Made by a program: the position numbers and the translations under genes. The notes under the pieces were generated by a model that saw only the letters and a list, made by a program, of their open reading frames with translations, was not told where the DNA came from and did not search any database. Shown here piece after piece: positions 45,304-58,100 of a stretch of DNA of 64,000 nt. The DNA lies in contig CM055102.1 of NCBI GenBank assembly GCA_029204225.1, positions 4,517,520-4,581,519 on the forward strand, given 5' to 3'. Position 1 is the first letter of the stretch. The number at the start of each line of letters is the position of its first letter. This DNA is from Diphasiastrum complanatum. Taxonomy: Eukaryota; Streptophyta; Lycopodiopsida; Lycopodiales; Lycopodiaceae.

Positions 45304-45925
45304 GGTGAATGACATATCATCTACTTTTAATAAAAGTTAGATTACAATGTGTAATATTTTTGTTCTCAACAAATAAGAGTGTGTCACATGAGCTATAAGT
45401 GCACTTTATTATATGATGTATAATTATGTATTTTACACAAGCTAAAGGTTATGTTTTTTGGAATACGAGAGAGGAGGAGCAGGAGCAGGAGCAGGAGCAG
45501 GAGCTTCAAAGGAGCTCTCGCTTCTGCACAGTCTACACGGTCTCTACACCCATCCATCCATCCATCCATGCCAACTCCTGCATTTCTTTTGACCTCTCCA
45601 TTAAAGGCAGGCAGGGCATGCTCAGGGGCGGGGCATTCCAAGGCAGAGTTATGCTGTGTCGGATCCTTTCTGTTGTTGCTGCTGCGCGCGCCATCAATCT
45701 GGTGTCCTCCGCATTGGCGTTGGAGTTTGTTGAAGCTGGGATGGTGAGCATTGCTGGCACGGGCTGCAACGCTGTTAAGGTTGCCTGGAATCATGTAGGC
45801 TGCCCCAGAAGCAGGGATCTTGGTTTGTCCCTCTGCATTTCAAGAAAGAGCTCATTCTCTAAGCTCCCGCTCCCTAGCGGCCTTCTCAAATTGGCTTCAG
45901 TCTTGTGCCTTGTTGCTTGGGGCAG
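45304..45925 (+). other. Upstream region and likely leader of the MRS2-type gene
   Basis: Contains a GGAGCA-like hexanucleotide run (about 45474-45502) and a CATC run (about 45549-45568). A frame runs through here into the first exon but has no family similarity upstream of 45926. GCTTGGGGCAG directly before the ATG could be a splice acceptor, making part of this a leader intron. Confidence 0.45.
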
Positions 45926-46153
45926 ATGGAAAATTCAAGGAACGAGGAGGGTCAGGAGAAGAAGATGGCAATGGCATCTGGTAGTTGGATTATTCTGGAT
46001 GCACATGGAAAGTCAAGCACGTTGGAAGCGGACAAGTATAAAATTATGGAGAGAGCTGGGCTTCATGCTCGAGATCTTCGAATTTTGGATCCCCATCTGT
46101 CGTATCCATCGGCAATCCTCAGTCGAGAGCATGCCATTGTATTGAATTTGGAG
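45926..46153 (+). CDS. MRS2-type exon 1
   Basis: Begins [20 protein letters not shown] and ends LNLE at GAG|GTAAGC. A downstream ATG (MAMASGS) could also serve as start. Confidence 0.88.
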
Positions 46154-49100
46154 GTAAGCAATTCATGAACTTGTAATTTTCAATCTTTCTATGAAGGCTG
46201 ACTTTTGTTACCCAAGTTAGCGCATAGTTCCAAAAAATCCTGATTTTTAGCTTTCAATTCCATTCTAGTCGACTCTGGATAAGAATCTGGATTCCAACAT
46301 GCCAATTTAAAAAGAAAATTCTCCTTGCTTTTTCCAGGGTTCTAAAAAAAAATTCTCCCTGCTTTTTCCAGGGTTCTTTTCTTGAGCTGTTTGGCAAGGG
46401 CTCAATTTGAACTTCTGATATTTGTTTTGAATCGATTTGCATCTCCTTGATTTGAATTGCTTGGTAATTATCAGTTAGTGGCTTCCCACTAGATTACAAT
46501 GTAAGGCTAGGTATCTTCTAATATTATTACAAGTAGTTTTTGCGATTAATAATGTCCTTCCAAAACCACAAATATGTCATCAAAAGTGGTAATAGAGGAT
46601 TCAAAATCTTCACTGAAACAAATATTATCCATCATGATACGGTATGGTTGATTTCTGTTAACACGCTTTTGGAGGCATGCGTGTTGAATGAGCTTGATAT
46701 TTTGTCTCTGCCCATTTCGGATGTGATTTTGCTAAGGGTGATGCATGTAGTAACACGTGTATGCGTGGATGTTCACGAGCCTTTATTGACCTTGCATATG
46801 CTGATTACTGAGTGTACAACCTGCATGGATCGATGTTTGGGTGGTAAATGGTTATATTATTGCTCATCTGATGTGTTGATTGCGAAAAAAAAACTTGTGA
46901 TATTATATGAATAATCCTAGGTTGGATTGTTACAATCACAAATAAGTTATTTTTTTAAAGTTAAGCTTTGTTGCTAGAAGTAAACCAAGTGTTCAACACT
47001 TCTATTTCGGCATACTTGTAAGTAGATTTGAAGATTCGATTGTTTTTGAAAGATTTGATTGAGCATAGAGGGTAAAGATTCGAATCTTGTATCAAATCAA
47101 AATGATTCAATAAGGGTTCAAAGACTTCCAAAATCAAGATTCATTGTAACTATGTTTTCAGTATGCCTAAAGTGTGCTATTGGGAAAACCTATTGAGCTT
47201 ACACGTTGAGAGAAACTAGTTGTCATTTTACAATTTTAAAGTGGAGGCAAAGTGGTTGTCTCACATATTTGGGTATCGCTTGTTTGAAAGGTTGCAAAAG
47301 TGTCACATTATGATCATTGTCATAAAAAATTAGAACGAGACAACAAGCTGCAAATGAGATTTGATGTTCCAATCATCCCACTGAACCAGAAACTAAATCT
47401 ACCGTCGGTGTCGACTATGCTGAAGAGGAACTTGAAGTATAGCAACTGGTAGAAAAGGAAATAGATCTGGTTCATCTGGAAATGTAGCATCACGAGGAGC
47501 ACCATCCTCAATAGAGCACGTAACAAACTAACAAAAACATGGAAGATATCAAAGGCACGTGTAGAAGGCGGTAGCTATAAACGATAAGTCACTGGATTGA
47601 GACACTCGAATATGCAGTAAGGCCCATAGTAGCGTGGTGCAAGCTTCTTAGTAGAAGCATGGCCCTGAACAAAATGACGTCGTGCAAAGCAAAGTTGAAG
47701 ATAAACCATATCACCAAGCTGAAACTGAACATGGTGGCAATGGCGGTCTACAGAGGTCTGATAACATTGTTGAACATGCTTTAAATGTGTACTAGCTCGA
47801 GTAATAAGCTCGCAGGCACTTGATAACAATGAAGCAACTGTAACAGGTGTATCATCTAGCGGAAGAGGAACTCCTGGTAAAGGAGTATAATCATGAGTTA
47901 GTAAAAATGGGGATACACCAGTGCTAGTACTGACAGAGCTATTATAACTATACTTTGCTAAACATAAATGTTGATCCCAATCCTTGCCTGAAGGAGTAAG
48001 AAATTGTCATAGATAATCCGCAAGGACCTGATTGAGGACCTTAGACTGTCCATTGGCTGTGAATGATAAGCAATACCCATAAAGAACTGAACGTCTAGAA
48101 TAAGAAACAACTTTGTCCAAAATATATATTATTATTACTATCTCGATCAGATAGTATAGAACGTGGAAGCCCATGTAATCGAAAGGTCTGTAATATAAAT
48201 AAGCGTGCACACTATCCTGCTGTGATATTGCTATGGACCAGGATGCCTATTTTGAGAGTTGATCAACCACCACTGTATACGAGTCATGACCACACTGGGT
48301 AGGAGGTAGGCCCATAGAAATGTATGTCCACTGGCGATGAGGTTAGGGCCAACTTTGGATCAAGCAAACGGACTTGGCACGAGAGTACTTATTACGGCCA
48401 CAAACAGTACACTGATGGACAAGAAGTGCAAGCTCGGACTTCATGGATGGCCAATAGAATTGATCCTTGAGACGAGTATAAGACTTTTGAAAACCAAAAT
48501 GGTCACCAACAGGAGAAGAATGGGCATTAGAAAACAACTTGGAATGAATATCAACGGAACTGGGAATACAAAGGGAACCATAAGACGATGATCAACAATG
48601 GAGTACACCTAATGATGACGAGACAAAGGAATCAAAGATGTACCATAAACATCACAAAAATCAGGACAAGAAAGATAAGTAGAAGGCAAAGCATTAAACC
48701 ATGGGGTAATGGTAGCACTGTTAGAAATCCATAAATCATAATATGGATGGACAGACTAGGATTCAAAACTTCGCTGCTGAACTTCCGTCCACTCTTTTAA
48801 TTTATTTTTTTGTAACATATCGGTCAATGGTGTAGCTACGTGTGAATAATTCTTCACACCTTTACGATAAAACACAGCCAACGCTAGAAAGCTTCTTAGT
48901 GCCGTCAAGTCTGTAGGAACAGGCCAGGCAAGAAGAACAACTTTTTGCGGATCTGGTTTTATTCCATCTGTTGACACTATAAAACCCAAATATGTTATTT
49001 CCTTTTTAAACAATTCACTTTTTTGATCATTAGCGAACAATGTGTTTTCCTTCAAAGTTGATAACTCAGTCCTAAGGTGATTACATGCATAGCATCACCA

Positions 49101-52100
49101 CAACTGTAAACAAGAATGTCATCAACAAAATTAACCACAAACTTGCCCATAAACGGTCTAAGCACCTCGTTCATCAACATCATAAATGTTGCAGGGGCGT
49201 TAGTCAATCCAAAGGGCATAACTAAAAATTCACAGTGTCCAAAACGAGTCCGGAAGGCAATCTTATTGTTACAGCTTTTACTCCCTGTCCCGGTTGTTTA
49301 CTGCTTTTACTTATACTTCTTGTAAATACAGAAATGGCTAAATCACCGGCTTGTGGTGACCTTTGTAACAGAAATGTAAATAAAGCTGTTAATGATGTTT
49401 CTGAGCCTCAGAGTCGCATGTTGCTTGGGTATAGGGTACTGGGTCATTAATTCGGAGTGGCTGGACTGACCTCCTAAAAAGTAGGAGAGTTGACTAGTCA
49501 ACATGACACATGTCATATGCTCACTGGGACACTTGGTCCAGTGATGAGTGACACATGTAAGGGTTGACCGGTCAAACATGACACGTGAAACGTGCTCACT
49601 GGGACACTTGGTCCAGAGGATGAGTGACAAATGTCAGCCTACTCACTTGCCTACCGAGTGGCAAATGTCGACTGTGCATGGAGTTGGCCATGTGTCGAGA
49701 TTAAGGAAGGGTCAGGTTAAGGGGTGCTTGAGGATTGTGTATAAGTGAGCCTAGAGAGAGGCAATCCTCATCATAATCTATGCAGCAAAGGCTGGGGAGG
49801 AGACGACGCAGCCAGCTCCAGTGTGTTTGTGTTTGATGCTATGTGCTTGCAGGGAATAAAAAAGGCTGGAAATTTGTGGCGATCAGTGCATGTTTGGACG
49901 GGTGTCAGTAGGAAGATCAGGGAGAGCCTGATATTTGGTATCAGGGCGAGAGTTTGCAAGTTTTGGAAGCTTGGGACAACAAAAAACAAACACGTTCTAG
50001 AGAGAGAGAGCTCAGATTGCTATGGGATCTGTTGCAAACTGTTCCTATTGCCAAGGCACTATAGACTAGTCATAGGAACCAACCCTAGCAGCGAAATCCA
50101 AGTGATTTTGAGAATTTTCTTGTGGCTGGTGGGCGCTGGCAGGCTAAAGAGTTTTTCTTCATAAGTTTCCTCTCGGTTCTTGGATCATCCTCAAATTTTG
50201 GGATTCTTTTCTAGGCAAGCCTCAAAGGTTGTAGTATGCAATTTACAACAAAGAAAACGGAGTCCTATGGTGTTTTTTTTCAAAATTTGCTTCTCATACA
50301 TCCTCTTCTTGAACTCTCACTTGGTGGTAACCACTCTTTAGGTCAATTTTGTTAAACACTGTAGCACCATGGAGGGCATCCAAAAGATCATCTATACGTG
50401 GCATATGATATCGATGCTTAACACTAATCTTGTTCAAGCCTCGATAGTCCACACATTCTCCAAGACCCATAAGGAGGAGAAGCTAGGTCTTACTTGCCCC
50501 TTGGCAAGATAGTCCTAAATCATGCTTCTGACCTCTTCCTCCTCTTTCAGACTCATCCTATAAGGTGGTCTATTAACAGGAGATGATCCAGGAACTAACT
50601 CAATTCTATGCTCCATATTTCTCTTAGGGGGTGGGGTAAATAGATGGAAGTTCATTTGTGAACACATCTAAAAACTTCTCCCTAATTTGGCGATCTAGGT
50701 TCTTAGTAAGGTTAGTTTATTCTTGACATACATCAGACTCATTAGCAGAAACATACATATCATACAAGAAGCAAACATACATGCACTTAAACTGAACCTT
50801 ACGTAGCTGCGTTGCTGTGATCAAAGTTCCTGGAGGCATATCAGGCTCTCCACATAGGGAATGAATCCTACCATCGTGCTGGAACTCATACACATGAGTA
50901 TCCCAAGCAATGTAGGGTTTCTTAGCCACATGCCAACAAATTCCAAGCACCAGATCAAAGCGAGCCAAACGGGTAATCTCAAAATCCAACTCCTCAGTAT
51001 AGCTCTGATTGGTTAGAGGCATACCCACAACCCTGGCATCCCACACTTCCGCACCCTTTCCATCAGCCATTTCGACTGTGTACTGGTACAGGGATGGTTG
51101 TGTGCTCACTCTTAATCGTTTAATCAAAGTGGAGTTAATGACGTTATTTGAGGATCCAGTGTCAAATAGAATCAAAACATCCCTACCACACAGCTGCCCA
51201 TGCATAACAATCAAAGAAGTGCAAGGAAACTGATACCCGTATTGTGCCGCTCTCGACAACTGTGGTAAAGGAACTGAGTCCACCTTCCGAATCACCGACA
51301 CATTCATCAACCGTGGAGCACCTTGAGGTTCTTCCTGCTCCAACTCCTCGATCTTCATAGGATTTGCCTCCTCAACTTGCAAACTGTAGGTGGTCCGCGA
51401 GGGATTGCGAGGACACTCCTTCCACCTATGCCACCCTAGACAGCCAAAGCAAAGGTTCTCTTTCTTTGCCCGCTCCAAGTCCTGCAGCGATATCATAGAA
51501 AAGCGCTGCCCCCCTTGGACATGCCCGTGTATTTCGATGGTTTCAAATCCTTGATTGTGGGTAATTTCGATTGATGCTCGACTTCTTTTTCAACTGTCAC
51601 TGGTTCAACTGCTACCATAGCCGTTCCATTGACTCTCTCGGGATACTGTGGGGATTTAGTCAACTTCAATTGTTCGAGAATTTGCTGTAGCACTATCTCC
51701 ATGGCTGCCACCTCCTCAATTCTCAATATCTCGATGCTAGAACCCTCCAACAGATCCATATTTACAGTGTTAGAAACTTGTCCACATGCTTAGAGGTCGA
51801 AATTTTCAGCAAACAAGTTCCGATTTGGTTCTAAAATGTTATCTGTTCCTTCGCAGCTGAAATCGAAATCTGGTTCTGGTTCTGAAATCCGCTTCTGGTT
51901 CCTTGTGATTGAAATCAAAATCAATTCCAGTTTTGAATTCGATGTCTGTTCTACGTGACGGAAATCAAAATCGATTCTGGTTCTGAAATCGGTATCTGTT
52001 CTTCATGACTGAAATCAAAATCAGATCCAACTGACCTGAAATCTGATTCTTGCCACCTTCTTCCCAATTTAAACCCCAATTGGCTCTGATACCAAATGTC

Positions 52101-55100
52101 AGGCTCTCCTTGAACTCCCAACCGACACCCGTACAAACATGCACTGATCACCACAAATTTTTAGCCACCCTTAAACCCTAACCCTTCCTATCGTCGACAC
52201 ATGGGCAACTCCATGCACAGTCGACGCTCGCCACTCGACAGTACTTTGCCACATAGGCAAACACGTAGGTCGACATGTGTCACTCATTCACTAGACCAAG
52301 TGTCCAAGTGAGCATATGACACGTGTCCTGTTTGACCGGTCAACCCTGACATGCGTCACTCATTTACTGACCAAATGTCCCAGTGAGCATATGACAAGTA
52401 TCAGTTGACCAATCAACCCTATCCAACTAAATAGGTGGTCAGTCCAGCCACTTCTAATCAATTACCCAGTACCCTATATCAAAGCTCAGCATGCGACTCA
52501 GAGGCTCTGTAACATAGATAACCATTTTATTTATGTTTCTGTTACATGTGTCACCACAAGCCGGTGACCTAGCCATTTACAAATGTCACCACAGGCCGAT
52601 GACTAAGCCATTTCTGTATTTTACATTTTTAAGTAAAACAGTAAACAACCGGGATAGGGAGTAAAAGTTGTAACAGAAGCATACTAGCAAAGTTTCAAAC
52701 ATTTTTTGAAAGTATTTTTTTTGGTTTTGAGCCATAAAGAACAATCCCCAACTTGGAAGAGCTCATGGAGGTTAAGTAGATTGTTTTTTTGATAACTTGT
52801 TGATAGCCAATTTGACATCTCAGTGATCAAAATTGGAGTTTCACTTAAAATCTAGTACAAGTTTCATCTGAACATGATTACTTTGGTTTGTCTATACTTT
52901 GACTATGATTTACATGTTTGAAAGAATAATAGTTATATGTGCTTTTATTTTTATCACAATGAGTTTTCAAATATGTTAAATACATGTTAGACTTTTGATT
53001 GAAGTAAGAAAGATATTGGCACATTTTGGAACTTTTGCTTAGTTACATTATCAATCCCAAGTTGTATGGGGTATGATGTATCCTTATCTTCCAACATGAA
53101 GTTCCACATCTAGAGTTTTTGCTTGCAAGCTGGATACATGCATCGATCATGCTGTTTTACTTGTTATGTTTTCAGAACCCATCTTAAGCACGGACATGCT
53201 AATCTATGTTTGAAAGATATGCTAATTTTTGATATGCAATTACTTTGCTTGAAAAAATCAAAACTTAATGCGATTGTGGATGTATAATTCTCTAAGATAC
53301 AGTTTTTCAATTGCGATTTGTGGTTTCTAACATTGGCAACTGAATTTTTTGCTTGTGATGTTTTGACCAGCATGTCAAGGCAATTATCACGGCAGAAGAG
53401 GTACATACTCATGGACGTCATCATATAAGTTGAAATACTAAATCATTTGTTTCTCTAGCATAGTATCTAAAAGAAAGACATCCTAACAAAGAGAAAACCT
53501 CTACTGTTATCTGCATGTTTGATCATCTTTAATGTGAGTAGATTGAATATAGTTAGTTTCATTGATTTACTATATATATTTGTCTCAATTTAGCTGAAAT
53601 ATGTTTGTCTCATGGCAAAGAGTTGCTGAAGTGTTTTAGTACCTTAACATGTATAGATATCAATAAAAATTGCCCTAAGAGAAGGCATCTAAATGAGCTC
53701 TTTGCTCTCTATGAATATGCAGAAGGTGTCATCATTCCTAAGATTGATCAAATATACCCTAAATAGCAAGTTTCAGTTTTCTATATTATGCCAACTGCTA
53801 TTTTCAGCACGTATTGACTCATTGAGGACACTTTCGCTTAGAGTTGCAATTATTGGATAGATGAGTCCGGATCGCCAAAAAAAAATGGCTATGTCCAGCA
53901 ATTGTCTCCAAATTTATCACACCACATAATTTTATATTCTTGGTTGTACACCTGATATCGGTTCAACATGCGGATGTACTACTGCTCGAGATCTTCTTGG
54001 GCTCGCTCTGGTTGATCCGATATTAGTACGGATATGTGATATCGGTTCGGCGTGGGTGTACGACCGCCCATGATTTTCTTTAGGTCGCACGCGTTGATCT
54101 GATATCAGTACGGATCAAGATGAAAAATAGAGGGAATATAAGAATTTTTATAGGAAAGTGTGTGATCGTTCAAAAGCGAAGATCAGTAATGTGAAAAGTA
54201 TGAAGCTTTATAAACTCTGAATGGCAATACTAGACACTGTCTAGTTCTCAACTAGTGTAGTGGATAAAGCTAATTGGCAAGTCTCTTTTTTGATAGTCAA
54301 CAATTTCAATATGCCTGTAGTCCCTCCTTGTAAGGGAAGCACGATCTTGCTTACAAGACAAACACAAAGAGAACACGGTGGAGCAAAACCACCCAACCAA
54401 TGAGAAGCCACCGATCAATCTCCAGAAGCATCACCCTTGAGCAACGTGATAGGATGCAGGTGTAAAGAGAGGAAACTGGTAATGAAAACAAGCAAATGGA
54501 ATAGTAGGAGGACAAGTTCCTACAAGGATATATGGAGCCTAGCAACACCTATGCATGTGCCTATGCAATTTAGCTACAGTCTAGTATCTACTATCATCTA
54601 TGTAGTACGATCTATTTAGTATCTACTTAGTACTAACTGGGTCCTGGGATGATGGATCACATGTTAGAATTTAGTAGTTATAATTTATGGCTTACAAGTT
54701 ACTTGGATAGGCTCTGCGGTGGTCTGGAGTCTACCCAAAAGTCTCAGGTTGGCGTGTACGTACACCAACCTCTCCAATTGCGCTGATGATAGTCGATTCC
54801 TCTTCTTCGTGTGAATCATGGAATGGACACTCCAGTTCCTCTCACAAGCGACTGCAGTGCAGTCCTGTGAGAGAATCCTGATGGCAAGGCGACGCAATTT
54901 GGGGACATCAACCCCAAACTTCGACCACCATGACACGGGACGTAGCTGGCCTGAATCACAGTTCAAGGGGCAGTTAGTACTTACTACTAGCAAGTTGCAA
55001 CCAAGTTCCAAGTTCCAACAAGTTACAATATGATTGACTAACTGTGCAGTAAAATGTGAAGTAACAAGTTTAAACTGTAATGGACCATGCCACATGAACA

Positions 55101-58100
55101 AGTTTATTACCCTCTCTCAAAAGCGCCGGGCCAGTGGCGAACTCCAAGGTCTCCTACCTGAAAATCTGAAGCTCATCTAGCAGGTTATCCTGCTCGCGTA
55201 CATCAGGATAAACTCGGGAGATATAGGCATTCCAGCCATCCCTGAGCTCCCTATCTGTGAACTGCTCCTCATTCCTCCAAAGTGGATGGAGTATGTGGGC
55301 CATGGCATGCAGGGGCTTGATGTTCTTCTGGTTCCTTGGCATTCTTGGTTGTTCCATATTGCTTGGTTTCAGATGATGCGGCCGAGATGTTCCCTTCGTC
55401 ATCACGATGTTGATCCTGAGCTGTTCCCTTCGCCTTCACCATAGTCGACGCTGTCAGCAGATTCAATTTTTGGTCCAGTGGGATGGTCGTCTTGTTGAGG
55501 AGGACATGGGAGCCTATTGATGTCTTTTATCATACATCATCACTTGCGAATCGGGATCGTGCTCTTGCTGCACTTGTTGATTCCTCTACAGCAGATGCTG
55601 CTCTAGTTGTTGATGCACCAGGGCTTGCTGCTGTTTGATCAAGTTTCTTTTCGGCAGTTGGGTCTTTTTTTTTGTGTCGGGGACAGTTATGGAATCGGCT
55701 CATTACATTTGCCACATTTATTTACATTTACTTTACTTTATGTATAAGCAAGCCTTGGGCCCTTTTTTATTAATTATTGACACTTAGACTATATGGTTGG
55801 CCTTGGGCCTTATTATTCATTATTTGGACATTTGGACATATTATTGGAGAGTGGGGGCCTTTTTGGAGGGCGCACTATTATCCCTCCCAGTTGGGCCCTA
55901 ATCACTGGAAGCTTCCTTTTAGGGCTTCCTCTAGGCTATAAGTAGGGAATCTGTGTCATTTGTTACTCAGCTGATGATATTGATCTCTCTCTTTAGTCTC
56001 CTTAATCTCTCTCTTTCCTGCTTTCTAGGGTTAAGTCTTGCTTATGTGATACTTTCATAGCTTAGCTCTAGATCAATTGTGGCTTCATTCGTAACTCTTT
56101 CCTACACGTGTATATAGGTAAGGTCATCACCATAAAGATTTGTGCATTCCAAAGCTTGGCCCTCTTTCTAAGGGCATGGAACTATTTGCCCTCTTTCTAA
56201 GGGCATGGAACTATTTCTGTTCAGCTTTAACTAATTAAAAGAGCTTAACAGATTTTTGTGTGTAGTGTAAGCTGTAATAAAAAAGTAACAAAGCATTATG
56301 GGGCTTTGATGATTAAAAAAGTTACTAGTAGAATATGGGAGAACTAGTTGAAAAGTCCTTTGAAGTCTTCATCAAGTGATTGTGGGTAGCTGCATTTCAA
56401 AATGTTGCGAGAGTTCTTGAGTTGAGTTTAAATAAATCAATTATTCTCCTTTGAGCAAGTTGTAATGAACTTGTAGCTTGTGCTCTTCGTAATTTCTTGG
56501 GTGAAAGATTGAAGCTGCTGATTTGCCACATAAACCTTGAAGGACTCTGAGAAGTTATATTTTCGAAGGTGAACCTAGTAATTTCTACCCAACATAGTGG
56601 CTCCATTGTTCTTAAAACTAGTCTTATATAGTTATTGGAAGATATCTTTGAACTATTGTTGTTTCCATCATATACTCGTGTTTTTAAAGCTACATTTCTA
56701 GACAACATTGTTTATTTGAAACAAATGGTGGTATGCAGAAAAATCTTCTTCCTAATGAGAAAGCTCATCCAACACAACAGTGAAGAGTATCAATCAAAAG
56801 ATAGCAAATGTAGTTGCATGCCTTTTAACATATGTTCTCTTCTAGAATCCTCTCATCTTTGAGTATAACCAGACAATTTTTTTGTCAACAGGTTCTTCTA
56901 CAAAACCCGGCAAATAGTATTTTGGCTCCAGTAATAGAAGAACTATCGCGACATTTGAAAATTGTAGATTCTATTTATGGCATTCATCATGCTTTGGGTG
57001 AGGATGACATGGAAAAGGTGGAGTGCAAAAATGACCAGGCTACCAATCGAGGGATCAAAGGTGATAATGAGAACAGTCGGCTGATTCTAAAAAATTGCTC
57101 GTCTATCTCTCAATTCTAAAAGTTTCTGTACAGTTACGAGCTGAAGTCATGTGTTTATTCTATGCAGATCTCCCTTTTGAATTTCGCGTCTTGGAGGTGG
57201 TTTTAGAACACATTTGCAGCTATCTAGATGCACGTGTAACTGAACTTGAGACGTCTATTTATCCAGCTTTAGACGAGCTTACATCGAAGGTAAGAAGTTG
57301 ATGCTTGCGCATGATAGACTCTATTGTTACTCAATATGGTTGAAAAAAGTTTCTTCATTCCCAACAACATATAGCTATGATTAGCCTAATTCTATTAAAC
57401 AACTATTACTATAAGCATATTCTTTTGCACAAGGACGTCTTTATGGAACATGGTACACATCATTATTATAGGACCATATACCGTTGGATGATTTATCCAC
57501 GGGAATCTGTTACAATGGACTGTTTGTCATTTATTATTTGCAATTATCGATTCATTGAGGAGTCATATGGTCAATGTTGGGTCTCTAACCCTAACGACTA
57601 GACTTTAAGTCATCCGACAACATAAATATGCCTTTGAGATTCACTATCAACGATTGGATAATTACAAAAGCTCTTAGATTAGATCAGCTCAGCTTCAATT
57701 TATCATTACTTAGCTCATCTAGATCAACTTAAAAAGCTTTTTGTCAATATACTCTTGTGGAGATCAACAGATTTGGATTCTCGTCTTTATTTTTGTGATG
57801 TATTTTTTCAAGATCTACATGGATGATTGTTCTTCCTATGTTATGCATATAATTTAAAACTCAATCATGTAGAAATCCACTTTCCATTTTTGCAATCTTC
57901 ACAACTTTGTGGGTCTTGATCTTCGTCATACTTTTATGTTCTTTTTTGAAGATTTTATGTCATTGGTCCTCCTACAATAGGCACTCCTAATGCATCTCAC
58001 AGCTTTTTGATTTTTAGAGGTCAAGATTGTTGAGTCATGTCATTTTTGGCACTTTGTCTTCTCTCTCCATTTCTATATCTTTACTTGGATCTTTTGACAT

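Larger units (their letters stand above)
47330..52675 (-). mobile_element. Ty3/Gypsy retrotransposon in MRS2 intron 1, broken and nested
   Basis: On the minus strand, in order: 5' LTR (52675-52097), primer-binding site, gag, zinc knuckle and protease, reverse transcriptase interrupted by an inverted LTR-bearing insert, RNase H, integrase zinc finger and integrase C terminus. Integrase follows RNase H, the Gypsy order. No 3' LTR was found below 47575, so the 3' end is probably deleted. Confidence 0.88.

Noticed and set aside
45426-46145. 239-codon plus-strand frame over the MRS2 first exon
   Set aside because: It is out of frame with the conserved exon 1 protein and has low-complexity content from GGAGCA and CATC runs.
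46540-46914. 124-codon frame in MRS2 intron 1
   Set aside because: No motif or conservation signal; AT-rich intron DNA can give such a frame by chance.
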